Shown one piece after another: positions 37,231 through 48,512 of a DNA stretch of 64,000 bases. The stretch covers positions 12,864,023-12,928,022 of the forward strand of contig JANVCC010000040.1 in assembly GCA_025345505.1 (NCBI GenBank). The letters run 5' to 3'. Made by a program: the position numbers and the translations under genes. The notes beneath the pieces were generated by a model. The model did no database searches. It was not told where the DNA came from and saw only the letters and a list, made by a program, of their open reading frames with translations. Numbering within the stretch: the first letter of the stretch is position 1; every line of letters begins with the position of its first letter. The stretch comes from Todiramphus chloris collaris (Eukaryota; Chordata; Aves; Coraciiformes; Alcedinidae).

Positions 37231-40079
37231 TTTGCATGTACTATGGCAGCTGTCTTATCCTGTCTGAAAGCTTTTCAAACACAGACACACTACACTACCT
37301 GCAGAAGCTTACCACATTCTGGGGCTGATGAGAAGGAGGCAAGGATGCTGGATTCAAAATCACCCTGTGCTCTCAGGCCTCAAGATTTCTCATTTAGCAA
37401 ATGTCAGCAGAGGAGTCCTCGCTGATTCCAGCAGCCACGCTGGGCTGTGCTCAGGGCCGGGAGAGATGCTGCTTTACTTGGTTCAACGGTGTTCATTCAA
37501 CAGTCTTTTCTCACCAAATTTGGCAAATTTTCCCTTGTCCTCTTTACACTAAAATCTTAGCAAAACAAAAGAGTATGCTTATGCTTACCAGACAGGTTTC
37601 ATCCAATTTTTACAGTTATAATTAAAAGCTACACTTTGATTAAGGAAATTATGATTTACAATAAAGTGCAAGGAACATGCAAAATGAATAATTAATATTG
37701 TATAGACTTCAGCATCATAATTAAGATTAAATACTACATATATTCAAACTGGATTAGCACTTCCACTGAAAGCTGTTATGTGCTCAGTAGGAGAGTCTGT
37801 GCATTCACAAAATAATGTTTTATGAGGAGTATTCCAGCAACATTAAGCATAAGGTTGTCATATATAAAATGATTAACGTTTTATATAAAAGAAGCTGTAA
37901 TTCCAGTAAACGAAGTCTTTCATTTCCCTGCTGCTTCTACCTTTAGGAATATACAGTAAATGAAAAGTGGCTCGATGTGAAGTCTAGTTAAATAGAGTAT
38001 GAGTCCTCCTGTTTGAAGTTAATGAGACTTGGAAACCTGCATTTAAAATAATGTTGTGATTTTAAATCACCAGTTTCATTAAGGTTTGCATGCAGCACGT
38101 ACACACGTGTTCTATTAATGCTTCCACAGTCTTTGATACGTAGGACAGGATGTCACCATTATTTTCCTGGTCTTTGTTTGCAAGGTATCCCCCACTTACA
38201 GCTACTTCTCAATTCATCTCCACTGATCTCAGGCCTCCAAGAGCGCACACATGGCTTCCATGAGATACAAAGGGAACACTGCTTGAATTTAAGCATGTGC
38301 TTAACCAGATATTGTTGAAAGCCAGGAAGTATCTCTATTGATTATGAGACTATTACTGTTCACCTTCAAGGATTTGTTTCCTTATAATGGTGAGAACTGC
38401 TTAAGTGAACCTGCAATAATGAGAAGCAGGTAAAGTATTAATCTGCAGAAATGCTCAAATGCAGCAGCAGTGAGAAAAGTGACTCTTTGGCCACTGATTA
38501 CGCAGTCATGTTGTCAAGGCTGAGTACGTACAGATTGCTGGGGTATTACTCTCAGCACTACAATGTCGGTCTGCAGAAGGGGTGTTGACAAGTTGCCAGC
38601 TGCTCCAAGCTGACAGATCAAAGGAGAAATGGACTGTAATCTTCTCCTCAAGAGAACAGAAGATGGCAAGGTTAAATCAGGCCTATGTAGAGGAATGACA
38701 GAAGAGTCCAATGTAGGCAAGGCAATAGATGTATTGCTATTAGCTATTTTAAATCTAAAGAAGTAGATGCTCTTCAGGACACTATAACTTCAAACCAAGG
38801 TCAAACATCATGGTAAAAAGATTATGCATTATGCTCAATGCCATTACAGTTTGACTAAAGTGATTTGGGTGGCAAAAAAAGGAGCTAACTCACTGTACAT
38901 CACAAGGTAACGAAGTATCTGACAGACTTTGCCCACATGCCACTGTTAGAGGAAGAGGTTGTGTGGCTGGCTGGAGGCTCTCCAGTGAGAGAGTAGGCAG
39001 CATGCGACTGCAGCCCATGCTGCAGCACAGAAGGGATTCTTCAGACAAAAGCTGCAGCCACTCTCCTATCGTTGGTGGTCTCTTAGACACGAGAAGGGGT
39101 GGCTGGGATCCTTGCTGGGCCCCTGCCCAAACTGACAGATAGCATTGCTGTCAGCGACAGCAGACACGCTGCTTTACTGAACCTCACTGGGCCTGGCCAA
39201 ACCACTGCTTTCCTGCGCTCTTCCTGGCACGGTAGTCAATTCTTTGTAGCCTTTACCTCTAAGTGAAGAAAATATAGCTACATTTTGATAATATGATGAC
39301 TCTTCTAAGAAAACACTTTGGATTTTTTTTCCTGGGAAAGGGAAATGGAAATCATTTCGTATTTCTATTCTGAATTCACAACGCTGACTCAAAAACATTT
39401 TTGGAAAACTTTCACACCTGCTTTCACACCAAAGGAGAGGAATGAGAGGACACAGTTCCTGAGTAGCTGGTTTCCCATATAAATGCAACTGGATTTCACA
39501 GAAACACAGTTCCTAGTCCTCCTGTGGAGTAATTTTTTTTCCTCATGGTATAAGGAAAAAGTCTACGCAAATATAAACTAATAGCTTAGAAAATTGAATT
39601 GTAGTGTCCATATGTTTAAAACATCTTCCTAATGTGGTAAAAAATCTTGGCAAGATCCATATTGCCATTGCTGACATGAAATTAAGATTTGCAACTCCCG
39701 TGCCCGTTGGAACCCATGTGTTAGAAAATAAGGGTGAGTAAGGCACAGGCTCAAGATAGCAGTTGGCTTTCAGGTTTTAGGTGCACTCATTAAAAAATAA
39801 ATAAACCACTGTTTCTGATGGGCTGACTATTGTTTGACTGTTTCATGCTGTGTGTGTCTACATCTACCTGCTGTCCTCTGCCTTCTAGCTAGCACGTGAG
39901 CTGGCTGCAGTACAGACTTCGTGTGTGATCCTTGTGCAGTGATTAATATAAGCTTGAATATTGTCTCTGATAATACAATAGAAATGATAAATGTGTTTTC
40001 ATGCTACGGCAGGTCATGCTCAGAATGGTGTTTTTGATGAAGTATGCACCAAGGCACAGGCAGTAGGGGAATTCTTTTG

Positions 40080-40360
40080 CTGTATTTCTGTGGAAGTGCA
40101 GGAGGCAGGAGCTGCTGTCAGCTCACAGGAAGGGAACAGCGATCCATGGAAAGCTGTTGGTATGTGAGTCGGGGCTGCTGGCCCAGCCCCTGCACAGCCC
40201 CCTGCTGCTCTGCGTGCGTGGGGAGAGCCAGAATCTGGGCTGTGGCTGCTGGGGAGCTGGGCCAGGGTCTCACACGGGGATTTGGTGTGGGATGCGGAAA
40301 GCTCTGTTCTTCCTCCTTGCACAGGAGCTCCAGGGCACTGAAGCTGTCAGTGGGAAACAG
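40080..40360. other. GC-rich patch of unknown origin
   Basis: This stretch is clearly richer in G and C than its flanks and has several CpG sites (for example around 40139, 40171, 40212-40218, 40275 and 40295). Open frames are present on both strands (plus 40044-40373, minus 40020-40322) but neither has a recognisable domain. It may be an unidentified old repeat, a regulatory element or an unrecognised exon. Confidence 0.35.
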
Positions 40361-42366
40361 ACTGACTTCTTAGTCATTTTATGCTATCTTGTGTCATAGC
40401 TGCTTTGAATTTTGAAGAGTTCCATTGTTTGAAACCTGTGGTGACTTTGGGACTGTAAGGAAATCACAGGTGTAGCCACTGCTGTATAATGTGAAATGTT
40501 TGTTCAGATACAACTAGATCAGCATTATAGATTTCATCTTTTGGAGAAATCTTCCTCCATAAACAACATGCAAGCCTAGAAAAAAAGGAAATTACAAAGT
40601 GGAGCCCAAGTCTCCACTAGGAAATCTCACTGTGGCTTGTCTCATAAGATATCAAGCTTTCCTGGAGCTAAGGAGTATACTAAGGAGTCCTTATCAGCTA
40701 GGACAAAAAGCATAGTGTTTGCCAAAGAGCCTGGAATTTTTATTTTTTTTTTTCAGTAGGAATTCTCCATGAGGCCAAAGGTGTACAGAAAGGATTCAGA
40801 CAAGTGTGCAAATCCCTTCCTATGTAAAAGCACAGCCCAGAGTTGTCAGGGAGGCCCACAGCAGTACAGAGCATGTACACAATTCTGCTGTGGCCATCCT
40901 GCCTCCCGGGGAAAGCATCAGGTTGCAAAGGGCAGAGGTGAACTAACACGTCTTGCCACTTCAAAATCATAACTTTCACCTGACCACTCATACATCCCAA
41001 ATGTTCCTTCACTTGTCATTAATAGAATGAAGTCCATTATTCACCTGTTAACTTTGCTAGGCAAAAAAGCATGTTTTAATATAAAAAATTACATACATTC
41101 AGGGTAATCCATCTTTTAAAAGACTGTTAGGATGCTGAAGTCCTGCTCAAATCACAGTATTCCTAAAATTTAAACTGTATTTGACTGCCAAACCATTTTA
41201 AATACAGGAGTGCAGCAGGCTACACTGACAATGGTATCCAGCGAGACATGATATAACCAATACTGCATTTATGAACAGAATGCAAGCTGGTAAAACCAGA
41301 GTTTAGGATTTACAACAGCAGGAATTAGAGGAAACTTCAAAGAGGCTTTTCAAATGACAGAAACAAGATTCTGATTTGTAGCAAGTCTAAAAAGAAGCAC
41401 TGGATCCAAGATTATTCTTGATCATGCAAATTCACTGATCAGTTCCTGACAGGAAAGGTTCATCCAGCAGCATTAATGAGCATTAGGATTACATCCCGAA
41501 TAAATCTCACTTTGAGAAGAAAAAAACGTGAAACATCTCAAAAATAAGAATAAATTACAAGTATGGTCCCTTTTTGTAAGTTACTACAGCATTTTTCAGG
41601 CTGGTGAACTGTTCAACACCAAATCTACCTCAGGCAGTAATTACCAAGATACAGCAACAATGAAGCATACAGACAAGTCTATGAAAAATGTAATTCCTGT
41701 TGGTTCTTGCAAAGGTTCTTGGGTGGATTTCATAAACTTTTCTACCATTTTAGAAACCATGGAGAAACAAATTACATTGGATACAGGAAAATAAGAAGCA
41801 AAACTGAGAAGGGCAGATTGAGAAAATCTTCACCTTGGAGTGATTATTATTTTTTTAAATTTTGAAATGCAGAATTTGCATGCAAAAATACTTTATGGAT
41901 TTATAAAATACGTTTAGATCTCAAGCTGAACGTCAGAGAAGACTACCATAGCTATACATTACTTTTATAGTGCTACAATTGCAAGTGCTAATACTACATA
42001 GCATTAATAGCCTTATCAATTAAAATGCCATAAGCACTTTATAGCATTATAAATTTTGATATTAACACAGGCAAGCATCAATAGTAGTAATTCAAAGTTT
42101 CCTGTTACGTGTTTAACTTCAAATTTGATGTGAATGTGGATCTCCAAACAGAAAAATTTTCACATTACAGTTTTAAATACTGTGGGAGTCAAGTAAGCTC
42201 TCTACAATGGAAATACTTCAGGTGGAATCTGCCTTCATTACAATAAGATTCTTTTATGCTGATAATGGTACCAGTTACCCACGGTTTGGGTTTTTTTTCA
42301 TTAAGGCAAATGGTATTGATCCATAAATCATAAACAAACACAAAATTCTGAAGATTACAAGAAAAC

Positions 42367-42380
42367 TTTTTTTTTTTTTT
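42367..42380. repeat. T14 homopolymer
   Basis: A run of about 14 T residues, then C and further T residues. Simple repeat. Confidence 0.8.
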
Positions 42381-44040
42381 CTTTTAAAGGGCAAGAGTTC
42401 TTGTAGAAAATGGCACAGAAAGGAATGTGATATATTTACATTACTTTAATAAAAGTAGAATCTAATTAGCCCTGCTGAGGAATCCTTCAGTAAGCCACTA
42501 AGGGCTACCTCTGGTCTTGAATTCACAGACCTCAGCAGATAAAAGAAGTCGGGTTCATATTTCTTGTGGAATCCATCCTCTCTATTGCTGTGCTTCCCTA
42601 CATATGGACACCACAATAGGCTTTGTCTAGGCTACAGGCAAGGTCAGACATAAAGTAACTTTTTTTTTTCTCATGAAAATTTTAACTTTTTATTGAAAAG
42701 AAAATTGTACTGGAACACTGTTCTGGTGAGCTCTGGTGTTGCCATGTCCTGGTGCCTGCATTGCAGCACGGCACCACAGTACTGCCTCTGCAGCCTGGGA
42801 TCACTCAACCTCCACATTCAAAAGATTTGTCTGAAACAACCCAAGAAAGGCACTCTTCTGCTAAGTGACTCTAAATGGTATTTTGAGGTTGTCACATTTG
42901 CTATTTTGTTCCCATAACATACCAGAAGTAATGTTCCAAAAAAAGAAATGGCTTGAGGTAAAAAGTGCTACTGTCATCTTGCTTAAAGGTTATCAGATTA
43001 GAAGTTTCAATGAACACGAAGCTACCTAGTTAGTGATCATTCCCAGAATGGAAACATGCAGACTGAGACCAAATCTTTTGTCTGAGCTACTTTCATCTTG
43101 GCCTCTGATGCTGTGCCACTCACTAAGGACTGATGCTTTTGGTACATCTACCACAATGGACCGGTGTGTTTACGTTGCAGTTCTCCTCAGCTTACCTTTA
43201 GGGAAGGGAAATACTGGCCTAACAAAAATGAAAAGACAGAAATGTTCTCACAGTAGACAGATGAAGTTCTGCCCTATGTTTAATTAATGCCTCAACCTAG
43301 TTGGAATAAATAGTGATTACTACACTGTCACTGTAGCAGTAGTGAATTGGAGCTGTAAAGCCCAGTTGGGCACTTGGGTGTATTCCCAGGCAAACTACGT
43401 GATTTGAAATGACCTCTATGACTACTGAAGTGTTGATTATTTTGTTCTGGTGGATTGGCTACTCACATCAAATTAGATTAGTAGCACATTATGGGCACAA
43501 TGTGTCAGTTTACACTAGCCAAGAATTTGGCCCCATTTAATTTTTATCTTTTGCATTTTCTCACCAAATGAGAAGCATTCTTTTGAAAATGGCCTTCAAG
43601 TCCTGTACATGTTGTATTGTTTCAATCTGCTTCAGCAGGAATAGAACGGAAGACAGTAAATATGATTTTATTTTAACTAAGTAAGAATGCAGAATTTACG
43701 AAAGGAGGAATTTAGGAAAATACAGCAAATCATTTCAGGTAGATTGGCAGGATGCTTACAGAGAACAGACTCAGCAGCTGCATGGATATAAAATAAAATG
43801 GGAAATGGTAAGCACCCTTGTGGGGGTAGTGATACTCCACACAACGAAGATGAATTTTTCAAACCTATCACCAATAGAAAAAGAGGTTTTACCAGCTTCT
43901 ATAAAGTACTCTTGAAATTAATGTCATGGTGTACAAAAGAAAGCCATTGCATGATACATTTTTTTAAGCAAGCAGAAGATCTGAAATAATATTTGGGTAA
44001 TAAATGGCAGTCAAAATGCTGCAGAGAACTGTGCTGTGGA

Positions 44041-44440
44041 CTGTGCTACTGAACATACTCATAGATGACCCGGGGAAGGGGTGAAGCTTTCTAACAGTAC
44101 AAAGTAATTAATTTTAGTAAAAAGGAAAGGTCAGGGGACTTCTGTAATGATCTTTAGTGTCTCCCTGAAAAAATGGCAGAGGAAAATCAGCGTTGATATA
44201 TACAAAATAATGCTTATAGGGAGAAACAATAATAACTTAATATCTAAAAAATGGGATGTAAACTAGCTATTACCACTCCAGGCACGCTTGAAGTTACAAC
44301 AGATATTTCAACGACAATATTTGCTTAACTCTCAGTAGGAATAAAACGTACCTAGAAAGCTACATTTTTTGTTCCCCTGGAAGTGGATAGCTGTCAGCTC
44401 AAAAGCCACAGTGAGGATATCTGCCTACAGGGATATCAGC
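44041..44440 (+). mobile_element. Ancient CR1-type LINE fragment
   Basis: The plus strand follows the order of an old CR1 reverse-transcriptase 3' region. First is 'GAACATACTCATAGATGACC..GGAAGGGGTGAA', corresponding to the family's '..NDLEEGV..' coding stretch. Then comes an 'AAAATGGCAGAGGAAAATCAGCGTTGAT' block (compare AAATGGCAGATGAAATTCAATGTTGAT). A 'TGGGATGTAAACTAGCTATTACCACTC' block follows, then a GGAAGTGGATAGCTGTCAG block. About 60 extra bases may separate the last two. The frame is heavily broken. The right end is uncertain. The high divergence suggests an age like that of the 29.7 kb fragment. Confidence 0.62.
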
Positions 44441-46420
44441 CCATCTCTGATAATATTTACCCAAATTAAAAATGGATGTCTGAATATAACAGCTTGGGGT
44501 AATGTGCGCCTGGGGCTTCATTACGGACATGGATTTAGGAGCACAGAACCATGAGGATGGAAGGTGCCCATCACTTAGAAGTTTTAGGCAGTCAGGAGAA
44601 GGTTATTTGTCCAGAATAAGCCACAGACTCTCATTCTATATACCCCAATGCAATGTTCTTTAACAAGCTTATGACCTTATGGCAGAAACATAAGAATCTA
44701 AAAATTATGTGTGTGGTAAAGAAAAGTGTGATGTTAACATTATTACCAGCATTGCTTGTCCCTACAACAGCAGAGAATTTCTTAAGGGGAAAACAAGGAG
44801 ATTATCCAGGCTACAGAAAAAGGCAGGCTTCTGTCTTTCCTACCTATCCCTAATCCGATGACTACAGTTTGACAGTTTCTGGGAAAGAAGTCTAGTGACC
44901 ATATTAATCCTGAGCAAAGCAGGGTACATGAATTAATCACATATTAGATTTCTTAATATCTCTAGGCATGTTAGTGCATCTCTTCAGCATCCCTTTCTGG
45001 CCATGTTAAGTCTCCAAGCTGAACCCTTCAAGCACGGATTTAATTAATCTCAATATAAATTCAGTACCTGTAAAAATCAACAAATGACAACTAAGAGTCT
45101 TAGCAGCCCCCTCTTGAGGATATCAGCAAATTGAACACTGACACATAAAGGTCAAAAGTTTTAATTTTTAATTCATTAGTCTCCTAGTCCTACCATATAA
45201 TACAGTCTCCATACTCCACCTTATCCAGAAGTGTTGCAGTACTTCCCTCTTGACTAGAGCTTAAACATCCTGTTCTGTTTTCAAACCTCTATTTATTAGT
45301 TACATATCTGAATGTATGCAATGTTATACCACAAATATCCTAGTATTAAAATGTATTTCATCTCATCATCGTCACGCATAGATTTTATTAAGATGCAATG
45401 CCACCCTCAGGATATTTTAAGTTTAAAATGCACTCCAACAATGTCCCCTTCAAAAAAGAAAATAAAAAAAGCATTGTCTACAAAGCTTAGAAACTCCAAA
45501 TGTCTTCTGGAAACTAAGTACAGCTTGGTACACTTCATCGTGCTGACACAAGTTGGCTCTGGTGCTTTAATCAACCTTGACAGCCACTTGTTGAAACCCT
45601 CGTATCCAGAGTCTCCAGAACCCCATTCCCACCCAGTTCCATCAAGAACTGCAATGGGAAGAAGTCTGGTCAGGATGGCTTTTTTTCAGCCTGTCAGACA
45701 TGGAGATCAGTCTGCCTTATGATTAAGAATTTTGACTAATCATGTTAAAGACAATTAAATTTTAATTACTTGCAAATTAGGTGAGAGTTCAGAGAAGCAA
45801 AATCTCTATTGACAAAAGAGAGCTGTTTCCAACCTGCTTCTGCCGTTTCTGCCCGTGATCCTCGCTTTAACAATATTCTATGCACTTATATGTGGCCTTA
45901 TCATCTGACAGATCTGAACACTGATGCAAAGCAAGACCCCTTCTTCAGCTGGGGTGAATAGAAGGTGGCACGGAACAGCTTCTTGCCTAAATCAAGGCTT
46001 TCTTTTGACATGTCTGGAAACTAATACTTTTATTTACTCCTACTAGGCCCATAATCAATGAGTAGACATATAGATTAATATGAAACCATCTCACAGAGTT
46101 TGGCTTTGCAGAAAGCTTAGCTATATATTTCAAATTCATGTAGTACTTACAGCTCATGCAGATGCATCTAAGGTAGTTATAAATGAGCTCAACAAAGGCT
46201 GTTGCAGATGTATAGCTACAAAAACCTAAGAGAAGACTCGCTGCTTGATTATTTGTGAAGGCTTCTGGATGGTTTGTAAAAGCTGTGCTAAGCCATAGGC
46301 CCCTGAAGCTTCTCTTCTTTGTATCTGAGATACTTCTTTTAGAGTCTCTTTGTGTAGTTCAGGAATTTCAGCGTGTATGTGCTCAGTCTGATACCTGCTG
46401 AAACTTGATCATATTCTGAC
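44441..46420. other. Unique non-coding sequence
   Basis: No gene or preserved repeat is recognised. The longest ATG-initiated frame (45312-45722, plus, 136 codons) has no recognisable domain and mixed low-complexity composition, and I regard it as chance. Confidence 0.55.
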
Positions 46421-47352
46421 CACAGAATCATGGAAGAACAGAATGGTAGGTATTGGAAGGGACCTCTACAGATCATCTAGTCCAGCCCTCCTGCCAGAGC
46501 AGGCTCACCCAGAGGAGATCACATGGGAACAAGTCCAGGCAGCTTTTGAAAGTCTCCAGAAAGCCTCCACCACTGCTCTGGGCCGCCTGTTCCAGGCTTT
46601 GTTACCCTCACAGTGCAGAAATATTTCCTCATGTTGAGGCTGAACCTCTTTTCCAGTTTATGGCCATTGCCCCTTGTCCTGCCACTGGACACCACTGAGA
46701 AGACTCTGGCCTCATCTTCTTGACACCCACCCTTTAGATATTTTAAGCACTGATAACATCCCTCCTCAGCCTCCTCTTCTCCAAGCTAAACAGAGCCAGT
46801 TCTCAGCCTTTCCTCATATGGTAGGTGCTCCAGACCCTTAATCATCTTAGTGGCCCTGCACCAGACTCTCTCCAGTAGTTCCCTGTCCTTCCTGAAGCAG
46901 GGAGCCCAGAACTGAACACAGTATTCCAGGTGGGGCCTCACCAGCACAGAGTAGAGTGGGAGGAGAACCTCCCTAGACCTTCTGGCCACGCTCTTCCTAA
47001 TACATCCCAGGATGGCATTGGCCTTCTTGGCTGTGAGGGCTCGTTGTTGGCTCATGGCCATCCTCTTGTCCAATAGGACTGCCAGGTCCTTTTCCCCAGA
47101 GCTGCTTTCCAACAGATCAGTCCCCAGCCTATACCGATACATGGGGTTGTTCTTCCCCAGATGCAGCACTTTACACTGGCCCTTGTTGAATGTCATAGAT
47201 TTCTCTCACCTGGCTCTCCAGCCTGTCTAGGTCTCTCAGAATGGCAGCACAGCCATCTGGTGTGTGAGCCACTCCTCCCAGTTTTGTATCCTCAGCAAAC
47301 TGGCTGAGAGTACATTCCACCCCTTTGTCCAGGGCACTGAACCTGTCGTCCA
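46421..47352 (-). mobile_element. CR1 LINE, 5'-truncated, about 930 bp
   Basis: A reverse-oriented CR1 holding the C-terminal part of ORF2 and the 3' UTR. It begins at the left with the reverse complement of the terminal ATTCTATG-type tail (CACAGAATCATGG...) and the GGAAGGGACCTCTACAGATC block. It then runs through the conserved 'CATTGCCCCTTGTCCTG', 'TCCAAGCTAAACAGAGCCAG' and 'ACTTTACACTGGCCCTTGTT' blocks. The right end lies just upstream of the reverse-transcriptase catalytic motif. The ORF is broken by frameshifts near 47190 and near 46790. The right boundary abuts a CR1 tail of opposite orientation. Confidence 0.95.
46786..47350 (-). pseudogene. CR1 ORF2 reverse-transcriptase C-terminus, broken
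   Basis: Remnant of the CR1 ORF2 polyprotein, which carries endonuclease and reverse transcriptase. Two overlapping frames must be combined to follow it. The upstream frame reads ...GVECTLSQFAEDTKLGGVA... at about 47270-47330; the downstream frame (46786-47196) reads [10 protein letters not shown]...RYRLG..., [14 protein letters not shown] and [18 protein letters not shown]. The catalytic FADD motif of the family reads FAED here (47288-47299), replacing one of the two essential aspartates. A frameshift separates the frames near 47190, and a second shift after EERLR gives a premature stop. The N-terminal endonuclease and most of the polymerase are absent. It cannot be active. Confidence 0.9.
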
Positions 47353-47432
47353 GGTTCCTGTGTGGCATGCCCTAGGTGTTTCTGTGTTGGCCGGGGCGTT
47401 GGACGCAATGATCTGCAGAGGTCCCTTCCAAC
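47353..47432 (+). mobile_element. CR1 3' end fragment, inverted relative to neighbour
   Basis: Eighty bases match the forward CR1 3' end: TTCCTGTGTGGCATGCCCTA, then a TTGGACGCAATGATCTGCAG block and AGGTCCCTTCCAAC. The terminal ATTCTATGA repeats are missing; the sequence continues as ACTGACATAC. It starts where the minus-strand CR1 stops, giving two CR1 pieces facing opposite ways at one junction. The small piece may be an older copy that the larger one landed in, or part of an inversion. Confidence 0.8.
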
Positions 47433-47800
47433 TGACATACTTGAAAGAGCCTTTTTTTGTTGTCCTTGATCCCCCTTGCCAGGTTGAGTTCTAAGGGAGA
47501 GCTATCCTTATCCTATCCCTACATCCACTGACAACATTCTGGTATTCCTTCCGAGTGGTCAGCCCCTTCTGCTGTGTTCTATGTGCAGAGTATTGTGATG
47601 TGCAGTCTTCATAACATTTCACTGCCTCCCTACACTTTTTCTACCTATCAAGATTTTTTTATAAAGAATATGCAACCTACGTGCAAAAAAACCCAGTATG
47701 CACTGGAATTCCTCCCAACAAAGAGATTCGATGAATTCTTGGGCACATATGAATACTGATAGAACTGACTTTGTGAGTAAATTTGCCTAGGCATAAATGA
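47433..47800. other. Unique spacer between CR1 copies
   Basis: About 370 bases without recognisable repeat or gene between CR1 fragments. Confidence 0.6.
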
Positions 47801-48512
47801 CTGAATCACAGAATGGTAAGGGTTGTAAGGAATGTCTGGAGATTATTTAGTCCAACACCCCTGCTGAAAAAAACAGGTTCACCCAAGGGAGGCTGCCCAG
47901 GACCACATCCAAGCAGGTTTTGAAAATTTCCAGAGGAGGAAAACTCCACAGCCTGCAGAGCTTGTTTCAGTGCTCCTTCCCACCCAAATAAGTTTGTCTT
48001 TGCCTTTTAGTGGAACTTCCTGCATTCTACCTTATGCCCATTGCCCCTTGTCCTGTCACTAGGCACCACTGAAAAGAGTCTGGCCCCATCCTCTTGACCT
48101 CCACCCTTTAGATATTTATAAGCACTGATAAGATCCCCTCTCAGGCTTCTCTTCTCCAGGCTAAACAGCCCCATGGCTCTCAGCCTTTGCTTGTCAGTGA
48201 GATGTTCCAGTCTCCTCATCACCTCTGTAGCCTCTGCTGTATTCTCCCCATCTGAATTCAGGAGCCTGGAACTGGTCCCACTACTCCAGGTGTGGCCTCA
48301 CTAGGGCAGAGAAGAGAAGGAGGAGAACCTCCCTCGATCTGCTGGTGAAGCCCAGGAGACCACTGGCCGTCCTATCCACAGGGGCACATTGCTGGCTGAT
48401 GGTGAACTGGTTATCAACCAGAACTCCCAGGTTCTTGCTTTCTAGCAGGCTGACCCCTAACCTGTACTGGTGCATGGTTTTTTTCCTACACAGATAATTT
48501 AAGCAAAGTAAC
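47801..48512 (-). mobile_element. CR1 LINE, 5'-truncated, about 700 bp
   Basis: A second reverse-oriented CR1. The left end has the reverse complement of the tail (CTGAATCACAGAATGG). It then carries the 'CATTGCCCCTTGTCCTGTCAC', 'CACCCTTTAGATATTTATA', 'TCTTCTCCAGGCTAAACAGC' and GAACTCCCAGGTTCTTGC blocks. It ends at the right near the region coding for CKVLHL in the family. It covers the same part of CR1 as the 46.4-47.35 kb copy in the same orientation, but its blocks differ in detail, so it is an independent insertion rather than an obvious local duplication. Confidence 0.95.
48007..48512 (-). pseudogene. CR1 ORF2 C-terminus, broken by stop and frameshift
   Basis: Two pieces of the ORF2 C-terminal region are readable. 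The upstream piece (from about 48512 down to 48281) reads MHQYRLGVSLLESKNLGVLV... and ...[18 protein letters not shown]. It then ends in TAG at 48281-48283, where the family has a tyrosine codon (PHLEY). The downstream piece (48222-48007) is in another frame and reads [20 protein letters not shown], then an '[19 protein letters not shown]' block and [18 protein letters not shown]. The nonsense change and frameshift rule out a product. Catalytic-domain sequence upstream is missing through 5' truncation. Confidence 0.9.

Larger units (their letters stand above)
34493..44040. other. Unique non-coding sequence with GC-richer patches
   Basis: No gene is recognised in about 9.5 kb. GC-richer patches occur at roughly 38.9-39.24 kb and 40.08-40.36 kb, where open frames appear on both strands, a composition effect. 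A G/T-rich tract lies at 37172-37230 and a T run at 42367-42380. None of the open frames contains a domain I recognise. Confidence 0.55.

Noticed and set aside
45312-45722. ATG-initiated 136-codon plus-strand frame
   Set aside because: Low-complexity lysine- and serine-rich stretches, no recognisable domain, no splice or promoter context.
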